Positions 24,496 to 36,043 of a stretch of 64,000 nt of DNA are shown one piece after another (positions within the stretch are counted from its first letter, which is position 1; every line of letters begins with the position of its first letter). Source of the DNA: Carya illinoinensis (taxonomy: Eukaryota; Streptophyta; Magnoliopsida; Fagales; Juglandaceae); NCBI RefSeq assembly GCF_018687715.1, contig NC_056756.1, positions 34,932,480 through 34,996,479 of the forward strand, written 5' to 3'. A program made the position numbers and the translations under genes. The notes under the pieces were generated by a model. That model saw only the letters and a list, made by a program, of their open reading frames with translations, made no database searches and was not told where the DNA came from.

Positions 24496-24552
24496 AGTAT
24501 TTTATACTTGACTGAATGAGATATTACTTTTTTATAATTTACTCGAACATGA

Positions 24553-24870
24553 TGTGATGTGCACTGAAACTACAGATGACATGACATATGTAACATGTTA
24601 TATACGTGAGATGCATGACTTGACATAACATGTAACAAACAATATTTCATAACATGACATAACATATAACAGAAAATATTACATGACATGACATACGTGT
24701 AATAGATGACATAATGTTACATGATATACTTTTAAAATATAGCAATACGTGACAAATAGATTATGTAACAAATAAGTATTTCGTGATAAAATATAATATC
24801 TGTAATAGATAAATATGTAGTGACATGGTATTGCATGGCATATCTGACAGCATACATATATAAAATTTAG
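24553..24870. repeat. Array of ACATGACATAACATG words
   Basis: Many short imperfect repeats of ACATGACATAACATGTAACA and shortened forms. The word resembles the reverse complement of the array at 2287-2555. Confidence 0.6.
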
Positions 24871-26460
24871 CACCCTTACCCATCACAGATATACAGTAAT
24901 CTGATAGTAAGTTAAGAACTAACTTACAGTGATCATTGCATTACGAGATTAAGCATGAAACATGAGAAACTATAGATATGGGTCCTAAAAGTTAGAAATT
25001 TTAAGAAATCTTATCACTAACAATTAGAAACATGAAAAAGGTTAACTTAGAGTAAAATTATCATTTTACCCAAACTTAAGGATTTCACATCCTAACTCCA
25101 AAAATCTCCTCATGTAAATTTTGTCCTAAACTCAAATAAAAATTTAGAAAAAATGAAAAACAAACACAATTATGAAAAATACCGAAGCCAAAATCTCTTG
25201 GTTTTTGTTGGAATTTCTTCCAACTTTAAAAGTCATAATCAAACCAAAATTTTGCAACAAAAATCCTCCTATCCTAAATTTAAAAACATAGTTAAAACAT
25301 CTAACAAAAATATACTTCTCATCAATTGAAAACATTTTAGTAAAAAGATCCAAACTTTTTAACTAAAAAATACTTGAATCTCAAGATTTTACATATTTTA
25401 AAACATCTCCAAGAACTCCAAAAATCCAAATCTTTCTTCTAACATGTCTATAACACATTCCTAAGAACTAACATGCTTTGAATCAACAAACAAAAGCAAC
25501 GAAGATTACAAAATATCACTTGAAGTACTTGACTCCACACTGAGTCCAAAAACATAATTTGTTTCCTAACTTGCTTTGATCAAACACTTGATCCTTTGCA
25601 TAAAAGGATGTGATCTTCAAACCAAAATATCACATGATTTAAAAATGTCTTCTAAAATAGATACATATATTAAACTTAAAATCACATGGCTAAAAATCAA
25701 CCAAAATATGGATGTAGCCATAAACATCAAACTTTTGACTTAACTGAATCCTCTTGTATAAAAATTCATATATTTGAAACTAAACTAAAAAATCTTCAAA
25801 TTAACATCCTAATATGAGATAAAAGGCTTCGTATCATCAAATAAATATAACAGATCCATTGGAGTAAGATTAAACAAAAAACGATCTAAACTTTCTTAAA
25901 ACAGAAACTGTTTTTGCTATTCCAATTTTTAAGTTTCTAGATCTAAGGAAATATTTTATCAAAAGCTTTACCCATGCAACAAATCCTTAACAAAATTTCA
26001 TATAAACATGTTGACAACACTACATAAAATGTTTGGAACAAGATTTGTCCATTAACTTGGTCAAAAACTCCAAAATACAACACACTCTCTAGGTTATCAC
26101 CAAGATTGACCTTTACATGGTTAAAATTCCTTTTTTCCAACCAAAAGATCATGAAATGAAACAAACAAGGTATTCACGAAAACTAGACTTAAAAAATAAA
26201 AAATTTAAAGAAGGAATCATTGTCAGAAAATACTTACAAAGGTTCCAAAAACATCACGCAAAAATGCTCAAAAAACTGCCCCAAGAGAGCTTCTAAGTGT
26301 TCTCTCCTAGAACGGGAATGAAAAGTGGTGAAGTGAGTGAAAGTGTATGACGACCAAGACTTAGCTAAGCCTTTTATTTTATTTGGCGTATTGTTTTGGA
26401 CCAAGCAAGATAGAATAACCCAATTAGAACTTAGGCTTGCTAGACTAGGCATCTAAGACC

Positions 26461-27652
26461 ATGAGGAAGGCCCACAAGCTCATGTCAGATTTGGCCTCTA
26501 TTTATTTGAATGCCACATGTCATCCAATGAAACCTACACCAGGACTTATGAATTTGGACTAAATTGAGAGAAGAGAGCTGAGGGAGTTTAGGCTTTGAGC
26601 CTTCCATGCCTACCCTAGAGAATCACCCACCCTTTTTGCCATGTGTCATGCATGAAAGAAGACTTGCTTGTAAGAAGGAACATTGTGACACTTGGTATTA
26701 GCATAAAAGGCTTCTAGAAAATGAAATGATGAGTTTATGGGGAAGTGGCGCCTAGGGAAGATCAAAGGACAAGGGGGCACAACAACCATGGGGATAGAGT
26801 TTCGGTTTCTAAGAAGGTTTGCCACTTGTCATGCATGCAAGATGGAAGAGGAAAAGATTGCATTGGGAAGGGGTGAAATCTTACAAAGAAGATGGAGAGC
26901 CACACACCTAAGGGTTTCTAGAAGAATCTTGGTGGGAAGCTCATGAGGTGGACGACATTCGGTATTGGTGCATGCCACCCACATTGCCCAATCACACTCT
27001 TTCCAAGACCTTGGAAGATGAATGATCATCTTGGGAGATGTAGGGATTTCGGCAGCCACCTACACACACACACACACACTTCACTTGCCACTTGGCAAGC
27101 ATGCCCATAGGTAGTGCTTCAAGGATGTTTTAGTGTTTGGAGACTTACCCTTTTCCCACTAAATTCAATGAACTTTTAGACACTTGGAGAAGGGCTTAAG
27201 AGGAATTAGGGTTTTGGTTTGGGTAACCCACACTTCACTTGTCCAAAAGTTAGCTTTTGGTTCCCAACAATATCTAATGATGGGGGAGGGGAAGACACAC
27301 TTGGTAGTGATGCCATCTGGCATCCATGCACCAAGTTTTAGATTTTTCTAGAGGGAATCACAAGTCTATAAGAAGGGGAGCTAAAAAACCAAGAGTCTTT
27401 TGGTCTTTTTGAAGAACAACTAAGATATTTTCATACTACTCATTTTCTCTCTACTCTCTACTATTTCCTCTTCATCGAAACACTATTCACACCACCTTCT
27501 ATCCACTCAAACATTGTTCTATGTGCTTGTAAGTTAGAGTCATCATCCATATAGGAAATCCATGAGGTAAGGAAAACCAAACACTTCTTTCCTTGTTTCT
27601 AATAAACGGCCAAGAGAGGTAATGTTTCGGATTCCACAAGTTCTTCATGAAC
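26461..27652 (+). other. Upstream part of long LTR-like repeat C
   Basis: No gene. The sequence has the layout of an LTR promoter region in plus orientation: a TATA-like GTCTATAAGAAGGG near 27360, then a transcribed-looking C/T-rich leader (about 27410-27530). It runs unbroken into repeat C once LINE-3 is removed. The distance from this TATA to the C end, not counting LINE-3, is about 2.6 kb; in D the distance from its TATA to its outer end, leaving out the nested MITE, is about 2.2 kb. A short AC microsatellite lies at 27062-27079. The 26737-26946 open frame shows no domain. Confidence 0.4.
27062..27079. repeat. (AC)n microsatellite
   Basis: Nine AC units. Confidence 0.85.
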
Positions 27653-27669
27653 AAATGATCAAGACACCT
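27653..27669 (+). repeat. Target-site duplication of LINE-3, left copy
   Basis: AAATGATCAAGACACCT here matches AAATGATTAAGACACCT at 33710-33726 with one difference in 17 bases. Confidence 0.9.
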
Positions 27670-27761
27670 CAACTTTAGTTTCATTGGAAAAATCCGTTAG
27701 CTTGTTGTGCTGATGTGGCTAGGCAAAGTTATGCTCTGCTAGGGTTCTGTTCGTGTGCTAT

Positions 27762-29351
27762 ATGCCTGTCGCCGGGGGCCTTCTAGGCCCTTTGGTGTCC
27801 TCCTTCTGTCAGACCTTTGCCAACATGTTTGGCCAACCTCCATAGCCATTACTTGAGGTAAAGATTCCTTTGTGGCCGCGATAAATCCTGGATGGTGAAA
27901 TCTTCATCAGCTTCACGAAAGAGGAACTTGTAAGATCGACTTCTCCGTTTGCTTTTTCTTTAGTTCTAAAGTTCCTCCGTCAACGCCCCTCTCTAGACAT
28001 CATTCGGTCTGTGATTTATAACGGATGGGGTTTAGAATCCCAACCATTGGTTTCGGCTATGGCCAAGCCCAGATTGGTTTTCCTACATTTTTCAAATGAG
28101 ATGGATTTTAAGAAAGCTTTCTCCAGGGAAACTTACAATGTTAATGGAGTCCCGTTCAGTATGTTCCACTGGTCCTTGGATTACAATGATAAAAAAGAAT
28201 CATTAGTGGTGCCGGTTTGGATTTCACTGCCAGACCTTCCCTCTAATTTCTACCACGAGTCTTTTCTTTAGAATATAACAATGCCAATTGGAAAGTTTGT
28301 ACGACATGATAATTGCACTGGATGTGTAACTCGCATAGATGGAGCACGAGTCTGTATTGAAATGGGTGCTACGAAAGCTCTGATTGAATCTTTCTAGATT
28401 GACGTCCTTCATCATCCTAGTAGTAGACTTCGACATGTGATATATGAAAATGTTCTGACTTACTGTGGTCACTGCTAGGTGCAAGGCCATGATTTATAAA
28501 ATGAAAATGGGTGAAACAAAAGGGTGCAAAAACTGTGTTGGAAAGCAATAAGGATGGTAAATGTTGGATTCGAAAAGAGACTGAGAAAAAGTCTGAGGAG
28601 CCTTCCCTTGTGCTTGAAACAGAGTCCCCTTTGTTGATTCAAGACAGTGCCCCTGGTGAGAAGCAGGACCAGTTTTTTATTATAGAAGAGGTGGAGGAAG
28701 ATATTGAGCTGATTAATGCTGCAGAAAGCTGATTAGCACAAGTGGCCAAATGATGGAGACCAAAAAAATGTATGCTTATGTAGTTTTGCTTGAGACTAAT
28801 GCTGATGCTGGATTGAAGATCGTTGGAGACGTAGTGATGACATGCAAATAATGACTGATAATGCTAGGGTCACTGAATTGGGGAAATTATCAATAAATTC
28901 GAAAGTGCCCGAGATGTTGCAAGAGAATCAAACGACAAATGTACAACATGGCTCTATAGACTTGACAAAGTCCGAGTATGTCCAAGAGGTAGATGAACTG
29001 ATTCCTGATGGTAATGTTTTGGCGTCTGCTCCTAGTTCTTCTATGGTGATCTCCGCAATTGAAAGTAATGTTGCAAGGGAGGATGTGGATATGTTGACAG
29101 TAGCTGAGGATGAATTGTTGCGGCTCATTGAAAACATCATCGTTGAGGGGTCTTGTAATGGTGATGGGCTAGAGAATGAACTTCATATTTGTGCTTGCTC
29201 TAAAAATGATTTGGATGATAAAATGGAACACATAGCAAAAGAAAAAAATTATTCCTCTGATACAGAGAAGCAAGTCAAATGTGGGAAAGTTACATAATTA
29301 AGGTGCTCTACCAAGTCTCGAAGCAGGCCTCCTAAATTTAATCAATGTTAA
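27762..29351 (+). pseudogene. LINE-3 ORF1, gag-like RNA-binding protein (broken)
   Basis: The ATG at 27762 corresponds to the LINE-2 ORF1 start; both are followed by a GC-rich stretch reading PLVSS. The DUF4283-like part is clear in 27940-28270: LVLKFLRQRPSLDIIRS, LVFLHFSNEMDFKKAFSRE, PVWISLPDLPSNFYHES. A knuckle begins (YCGHC, VQGHD at about 28460-28495), but its last Cys is not seen and a stop lies inside it. The acidic tail is open at 28842-29297. The first, middle and last open pieces share one frame; 28511-28732 is in another. The final stop TAA at 29349-29351 overlaps the ORF2 ATG at 29345. Confidence 0.8.
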
Positions 29352-32300
29352 AGCCCAATCTTGTATTGGACTTTAAGAGGTCTTGCCACCTCTAGGCTGA
29401 GGTTGTGTAAGTTGTTATATAAATTTAAACCTGGTATTCTTGCAATTCCAGAGCCTTTCTTGTTCGATAATAGAATGTGGAGGCTTCAGCGGTTGAATCG
29501 GTTTTTGAATGGCATCTCTAATGAAACTAACAATGGGAAATTATGGGTTTTATGGAAGGAGGCCTCAAATGTCAAAATGATTCATTAGGGCTCTCAACAC
29601 ATTTTAGTGGAGTATTCGAAAGCTAGGAAATTGATATATATTTCGTTTGTATAAGCTCAATGTACATATCTAGACCATAGAGAACTTTGGGCTACTTTAG
29701 CAACTAATATTCCGAGCATTTATGGAGATTTCAACATCATTTGGACATATTCTGAATGTAGAGGAGGTTGTCCAAGATGACAGTTAGCTATGGAAAAGTT
29801 CAATGCTTTCATTGATTTGATGGGTTTAGCAAAAATGGGGTCCTCTGGTAATGTTCTTTCATGTTGTAATGGACATTCTGGTTTGTCTCGAAGCTGGGTG
29901 AGATTAGACAGATCTCTAATGAACTTTGCAGCTATTGTAAAATTTCCCAGTGCACAGATGCAATACTTACCTCGGACCAATTCTGACCATTCTCCAATGA
30001 TTATCTGGATGGAAAAGGTGATGGCTCGATATGGGTTTCCTTATTTTAAATTTCAAAAAATGTGGATTTCACACGAATTGTTCTTTGATTGTGTTAAAAA
30101 AGCTTGAGAAGATGATAATATCAATGATAAGGGGTTGTTTAGATTGGCTCGGAAATTGAAAAAGGCTAACGGCTATTTGAGTGCTTGGAATAAAACTTCC
30201 TTTGGGAGAACGGACCTTAATATCAATTTACTAGAGGCTCGTATTGAAACTCTAGAGGAAGCCTTACAACAAGGGTATTCAGAAGGTGATGAGAGTGATT
30301 TATTGATTTCCCGATTGGAGTTAAATTTATGGCAACAAAGGGAATCCACTCGGTTAGCACAACAATGCAAGCAATCTTGGTTATTAAGTGGTGATTCTAA
30401 TATAAGTTTTGTTCGTGCCTTGAAGAGCCAAAACAACACTATGGTGCAAGAGATGTCTCTCAGAGATGGTCGTTGGCTTAATTTTCCTGAAGACATTCAC
30501 AATAAGGCTATGAATTATTTCATAGAGTTTCTTGCTTTTAAACAAGGTGGTCAGCTCTTTGATTTGTCTCATTTGGTTAGCCCGATGTTCTCTGAAGTTG
30601 ATAATATTAATTTTTGTAAGCTTCCTTCGATCCAAGAAATAAAAGATACTCTTTTCTCTATCCCAGTTGATAGTAGTCTAGGTCCAAATGGATTTCGCTC
30701 AGGTTTTTTCTGCTCTTGCTAGGATATTGTTGGTACAGATGTTGTTGATGCGATTCAAGATTTCTTTAAAGGTACTTCTCTTCCAAGATATGATTCAACT
30801 ACGTCTTTGGTTCTTATTCCAAAGATAGAACAACCAACGGGTTTTGATAAGTTCAGCCGATTAGTTTGTGCACAGTGATATATAAAGTTTGTTCTAAAAT
30901 CTTGGTTATACAACTTTTGCCCATTCTTTCTAAATTCATCTCTCCTAAGCAAGGTGCATTTCTTCCTGGTAGAAGTATTTTTGATGACATAAGCTTGACT
31001 TAGGAAATGATTCACAGTATTAACAAGCCTCTTCAAGGGGGCAATGTGGTTTTGAAAATTGATATTGCTAAGGCTTATGATAGCATCAATTGGGACTTTC
31101 TTCTTCATCTTCTTAGACACTTGGGCTTATCGGATATGGCCTATGGTCTTATCAATCAATGTGTACGGTCTCCATGGTTCTCTGTAGTATGAATGGAGTT
31201 TCTACAGGTTTCTTCCTAGCTGGGTATGGTTTATGCCAAGGTGATCCTATCTCACCATATCTTTTTATTTTGGTGGAGGAGATTCTATCCCATATGATTA
31301 AGAAATCCTTTTTGGATGGCAAGATTCAGCCTTTTTATCACCCTCGAGGTATGCCTATTGTCTCTCATCCTCTTTATGCCGATGATATTGTTATTTTTAC
31401 AAACGGGAATAAAGCATCTATGAAATTAATATTTAAGATTTTAGAGCTCTATGAAGATTGGTCGGGCCAAAGAGTGAGTTAAGCAAAATCTTTTATTATA
31501 TTTTCCAAGACAATACCTTTGCATAGAAGAAGATCTACTCTTAGTATTACTGGATTTGTTGAGGGTACCTTACAGTTCAAGTAACTTGGCATCCCTGTTA
31601 TATCTGGAAGACTTAAGGCTATCCATCTTGATGATCTTGTGAGTAGGATTAGATGCTGAGTAGGGGGTTGGCAAAATAATTTCTTGTCTAATGGGGATCG
31701 GCCTTTACTTATTAAGCACATTCTTGCAAGTATTCTGATACATACTCTCTCTATTATTCATGCTCCTTTCTCAATGTTAACCACAATTCAAAATTGCATG
31801 TCGAATTTCTTCTTCTAGGGTGCTAGGGAGGGCAAACCAAAGAAACATTGGTGTTCTTGGCATATTATTAGCAAGCCATGTCTAGAGGGAGGGTTAGGTA
31901 TAAAGGACCTCAAAGAGGTTCAAAAATCTTTGCATATGAAGTTTGCTTGGAAAGTCATTAAGGAGAATTCCTTATGGTCTTAGTTCTTTCAGGGCAAATA
32001 CATTAAAGATAATCATATCTCTCTTGTCAACTAGGTGAAAGGAAGTAGATTTTGGAAAAGTATTATGTCTTGCATGCTGGAGGTTCTTAAAAATCCCAAA
32101 TGGAAACTAAAGAATGGCAATATTTCCTTTTGGAGGGACAAAGAGGAGGGCCCGCTTTGCGATAAAATTTCCATTTTCTAATTTTTCGAATCTTAGAGTG
32201 AAGGAATGTAGAGTGGAGTTTGGTTGGGATGTCTCTTTGCTTCAAAGTTTAATTGGAGAAAGACATGCGGCTATCATTCTTAGTACGCTTTATAAAGCTA

Positions 32301-33458
32301 AAGCAAGGGAGGACATCTTAATGTGGACAGGTAATTCTGATGGTAAATTTTCTACTCATAATGCTTGGAACATTTTGAAAGTTCGATCTCCCAAGGTATA
32401 GTGGTCGCATTGGGTTTGGAATGCTATTTTGCCCCATAATATTTTGGTTATTGCTTGGAAGGCTTTCAATTATTCTTTAAGTGTTGATGATCAGCTGAGA
32501 AAGGTAGGCATTCCCATTGCCTCCAAGTGTGATTGTAGTGTGAATAGTTGTTATGAAGATCAAAACCATGTTTTGGCCGGTGGGGATTTTGCTGAAGAGA
32601 TATGGAGGAAACCTGCTGTGCTTGTTTGCTTGAATTATGTTCCTCGGGATGATTAGCATAACACTATTTCCATATGGTTCGGTAAGGCTTCTAAGCGCTC
32701 TCAATCAGGGCAACTTTTGGGATTAATTCCCATGGTTATCACTTGGCAACTTTGGATCAGAAGATGTAAATGCTGCATGGAAGGTCTCTACAGCTCTATC
32801 AATGTAGTTTGGCGGGACATCTTATATTGGATTGGACGAGTTGGTGGAAAATTGAAAGCTGGTGCATCCCCAATAGCTCATGATGATGAGGTTATTTTAC
32901 AAAGTCTCAGGATTCCTATTAAACCTCCAAAAACAAAACCTATGCGCATTGTCAAGTGGTTTAAACCTACTCAAGGTCATGTGAAGCTGAATGTGGATGG
33001 CAGTTCTCTTGGCAATCCAAGCCTTTCAGGTGCTAGAGGGGTTATCAGAGATCATAGTGGAAATTTGATTAGAGGTTTTGCGGAACATATTGGCCTTGGT
33101 TCAAATAATTATGCTGAAGGGATGCGGCACCTTTTTGGATTACGGATTGTGAAAAGCCTGAATCTAGTTAATGTTGATATTGAGCTTGATTCTATGATTG
33201 TTTTCCAGTGGGTGCAGAAAGCTCATTGTGGTTTATGGTATTTTGAAGATTTTTGGGAAGAAATACTTGAAATTCTTGGTTCATTGAACTACTCTATTTC
33301 TCATGTATAGACAAGGTAATGCTCCTGTGAACCTTTTGGCTCGGATGGGTTCTGAAGGTAATAGTATGATTTGGGAGGATTTTTCTTTGCTTCCACATTT
33401 ACTAGAAGGCATGTTGAAGATGGACAGAGTGGGTCTTCCTCATATTAGATTTGGTTAA
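29345..33458 (+). pseudogene. LINE-3 ORF2, endonuclease, reverse transcriptase, zinc finger, RNase H (broken)
   Basis: The ATG at 29345 is followed within 30 bp by a frameshift, after which LRGLATSRLRL shows the start of the endonuclease. Domains in order: endonuclease (to about 30010, ending SDHSPMIIW), linker (30135-30700), reverse transcriptase (about 30780-31500; KIDIAKAYDSINW, GDPISPYLF and catalytic YADD at 31375-31386), zinc-finger region (32400-32620; SKCDCSVNSCYEDQNHVLAG), RNase H (32940-33310; KLNVDGSSLGNP, GVIRDHSGNL, ELDSMIVFQW) and the common C-terminal end LPHIRFG with TAA at 33456-33458. Stops include TAG at 31001, TGA at 31657, TAG at 31816, TAG at 31981 and TAG at 32032, plus several frame slips. 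Not functional. Confidence 0.88.
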
Positions 33459-33626
33459 TTTTGCTTATTGTTTTTTTTCTTAATTCATCTTTATTTATTT
33501 ATTTTCTGTTGCTTTTGTTGCTTTTGGTTTTAGAGTATATGGTTTTTTTAACACTTGGGTTTTGGGTGTTCTTTTATTCCTATCTTGTAACCCCCTAAGT
33601 GTGTGTTATTACCACAATATTCCCCC

Positions 33627-33682
33627 GCCATAAGTGAGAGTTTATGAATAAAATTGGGGAGGGGTCACTATTGGACATGTGG
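33627..33682 (+). other. 3'-terminal block conserved with LINE-2
   Basis: CGCCATAAGTGAG, AATAAAATTGGGG and GGGGTCACTATTGGACATGT follow in the same order and spacing as in LINE-2 at 18048-18117. Confidence 0.75.
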
Positions 33683-33726
33683 CCCCAACTCTTTTAAAAA
33701 ATTAAAAAAAAATGATTAAGACACCT

Positions 33727-36043
33727 ACACATGATCAAGAGAAGAGAAATGCTTTCGGATTTGATGAAAAGTTTCCACATGAGCAACACACATAGACACA
33801 CTCGGGTACCTAGGGTTTTCTTCTCCAAATGATGAATTCTTTTGAGATGAAGGATGGCCACGACCTAAGCATTCATTCGAAAACTAGGGTTTTCATCCTT
33901 TAAAGTTTCAGACCTAGGGAAGATCCTTAAAGATTAGGGTTTTCTTGTCTTGGAGAAAAACCTAGAGCCCACTCACTCACTCACACATGCACGGATTAGG
34001 CTTTATAAGAAATCGACTCTTTTGGGTCTTATACTATATTTTTCAGCTTGCTTATTATTATTGGACATTAAATTTTTGTAAGTAGACCTCTAACTTACTC
34101 TCGAATATTGCAAGTACAAGTTATGTAAACTTGTTTGTATGTTTGTGTTTGAGGTGATGAAATTTTATCATGTCTTATATTTTGTTCTTTAAGTGTTTGA
34201 TTACCATGTCATTTGATTGGTTTGTTGTTACATGATTGATACCATGAAAAAGAGTTGTGATGCTATATCTAGTGTTTGGGTTCACATGTTTTGATGTGTA
34301 TATTGATATTTGATGTCTAACCGAACCTATTAGAGGTTTAAGTCCATGAAATTCTTGCTTTCTCACATGTATATTTACATGCATGATTCGGCTATATGTA
34401 TGTTTGTTAGTGATGCTTAACCAAATGCATTAGAAGATTCCAAGTTCATGAAAAGATTGTTCTTTGTGCATTTTAAATGATCACATGTTTCGGCCATGCA
34501 TATGTGTGATGTATTACCAAATGTATGTTTGAAGCTCTAAGTGCATAGAATGAATATCCATGCATATTAGGGTTTGCATGTTTCAGGCACGCATAGTATA
34601 TGTGAAAATATAAGTGCTTTGTTCCTTGTTTGTTGTTTAAATGTCTTTAAATTATTCAATGAGCATATGGTCGCATGTTCTAATATTTTTAAGCCGTAAC
34701 ACGGGATGAATATGGTTGTACATGATGTGTGATTTGTCTTAAGTTTCGGCATGCATTAGTGCATGTCTCATGAAAGTATAAGATTTCATAGTCCATGTCA
34801 CATACATTGGGTTTGTGAAATTATTTTTTAAAGCAAAAAGTTGTTTAAAGTTTTATCACAATCCCGAATGCTAGGAAGGGAGAATGCCCTGGTGGAACTC
34901 CTTTGTCTACTCATGAGCAATTAAAATAGAGTGGTAGCCCATAAATTGATGAAGTACAGTCGACGGGCCTTGAATGGTTCTTGAAAGGAAATGATACCGG
35001 AGCAAGGTTATAATACCTAAAGCTAGTGGAAGCCATACGGTAAAGGAGAAAATTCAAGTTGCCGTACTAAGTATGATTAAGAGTAAGATGTAGTCACCTT
35101 GGTCAAAGTGGTTCAATGGTTGATCCCGTAACTAGCAAGCAACACAGAGTGTATATGGGAGCCGTGAGGTATCCAATCATATGTTTAAAGTCATTGAGCT
35201 CCAAGACATGCTATGCTATGTTATATGAATAAGAACCCGAGGTCATATGTATGTTTAATGTTCAAGAATGAAAAGATGAAAAGATGAAAAGATGGTATAT
35301 GAAAAAGTCGTAAAGCTCTCTATTACATGTTGTGTTTTTAAAAGTCAAAGTGCATGACTCAAAGTTCATGTCCATGCATTCGTTATGGTTTGTTCTCGTA
35401 TGCTTATGATATCTATTGTACATTACTTGTTTACTTATTAAAATTTCTTGAAATTTCACTCTGGTAGTTCCCACTACCATTCCCCCACTCAGAATGATAA
35501 AACTTGTAACAAGGTCACAAGAGGGAGACCATGGGGAAGTGTAAGAGACCAGCTCCCAAGATAACTAGGTAGACCCTGAAGAGCCACGTAAACTCATTTG
35601 AACCATCTATCTTGGAGAGGTTGGAAGTTATTGACCAGTTTATTACTAAAGTGTTACAGCTCTTTAAGGAGCTATGGAGGATTATGAACCAAGACAAGGC
35701 CAAGTAGGAATGGCCTAGTTAGATGACGCTTTGATAAGGGACCATTGAGATCATGAAAATGATTATTTTTTGCTGACTTTGAATGATGGTCTTGTGTTTT
35801 AGGAGTCTCTTTTGAAACAATTATGTTTTTGGAAGATTTTATGAAATCTGGTCTTTTGGGATATTTGTACTTTGGTATCATGATATTTATTTTACCATCT
35901 AACCTAAATAAAATTTTCTATTGCAATTTACTATTAGACCAATAGGTGTATTTCATCTTAATTATCTTGTACGAGGGATATATAGCCTTGTGTTACATGT
36001 CCTAATGCTTCAGTCATCACAAACGAGGGTTGGGGATGTCATA
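33727..36043 (+). mobile_element. Long LTR-like repeat C, part after LINE-3
   Basis: The plus strand near 34855-34990 aligns with the minus strand of repeat D at 40790-40913: GCTAGGAAGGGAGAAT against GCTAGGATGGAAAATT, then AACTCCTTTGTC and AATAGAGTGGTA in both. The end signature TTGTGTTACATGT at 35988-36000 matches B and D. The likely end is GGGGATGTCATA at about 36032-36043, compared with GGTGTCACA-type ends in B and D. The small frame starting near 35531 (GKCKRPAPKITR) contains stops and no known domain. Confidence 0.5.

Larger units (their letters stand above)
23245..26460 (-). mobile_element. Long LTR-like repeat B (minus orientation)
   Basis: Starts on the plus strand with TGTGACACC, matching the TGTGACGCC end of repeat D at 39905. 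The signature GTCAGAACATGCAACACAAG at 23291-23310 matches D (40162-40180) and, reversed, C (about 35988-36005). A TATA-like stretch on the minus strand (AAATAAAATAAAAGGC, about 26375-26390) would be the LTR promoter. No coding domains. Three internal arrays are listed separately. The upstream boundary is uncertain because B meets C in opposite orientation somewhere between 26400 and 27300. Confidence 0.5.
27670..33709 (+). mobile_element. LINE-3, full-length L1-type retrotransposon
   Basis: A complete LINE of about 6.04 kb with a 17-bp target duplication, 5' untranslated region (27670-27761), ORF1 (27762-29351), ORF2 (29345-33458), a 3' untranslated region and an A-rich tail (about 33695-33709). 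The 3'-terminal block is shared with LINE-2. ORF1 and ORF2 have many stops, so this copy is older than LINE-2 or decayed faster. It interrupts the LTR-like repeat C. Confidence 0.92.

Noticed and set aside
26679..26692. TGTGACACTTGG as the left end of repeat C
   Set aside because: It resembles the B and D ends, but the flanking 5 bp (AACAT) do not match the right flank of C, so the boundary is left open.
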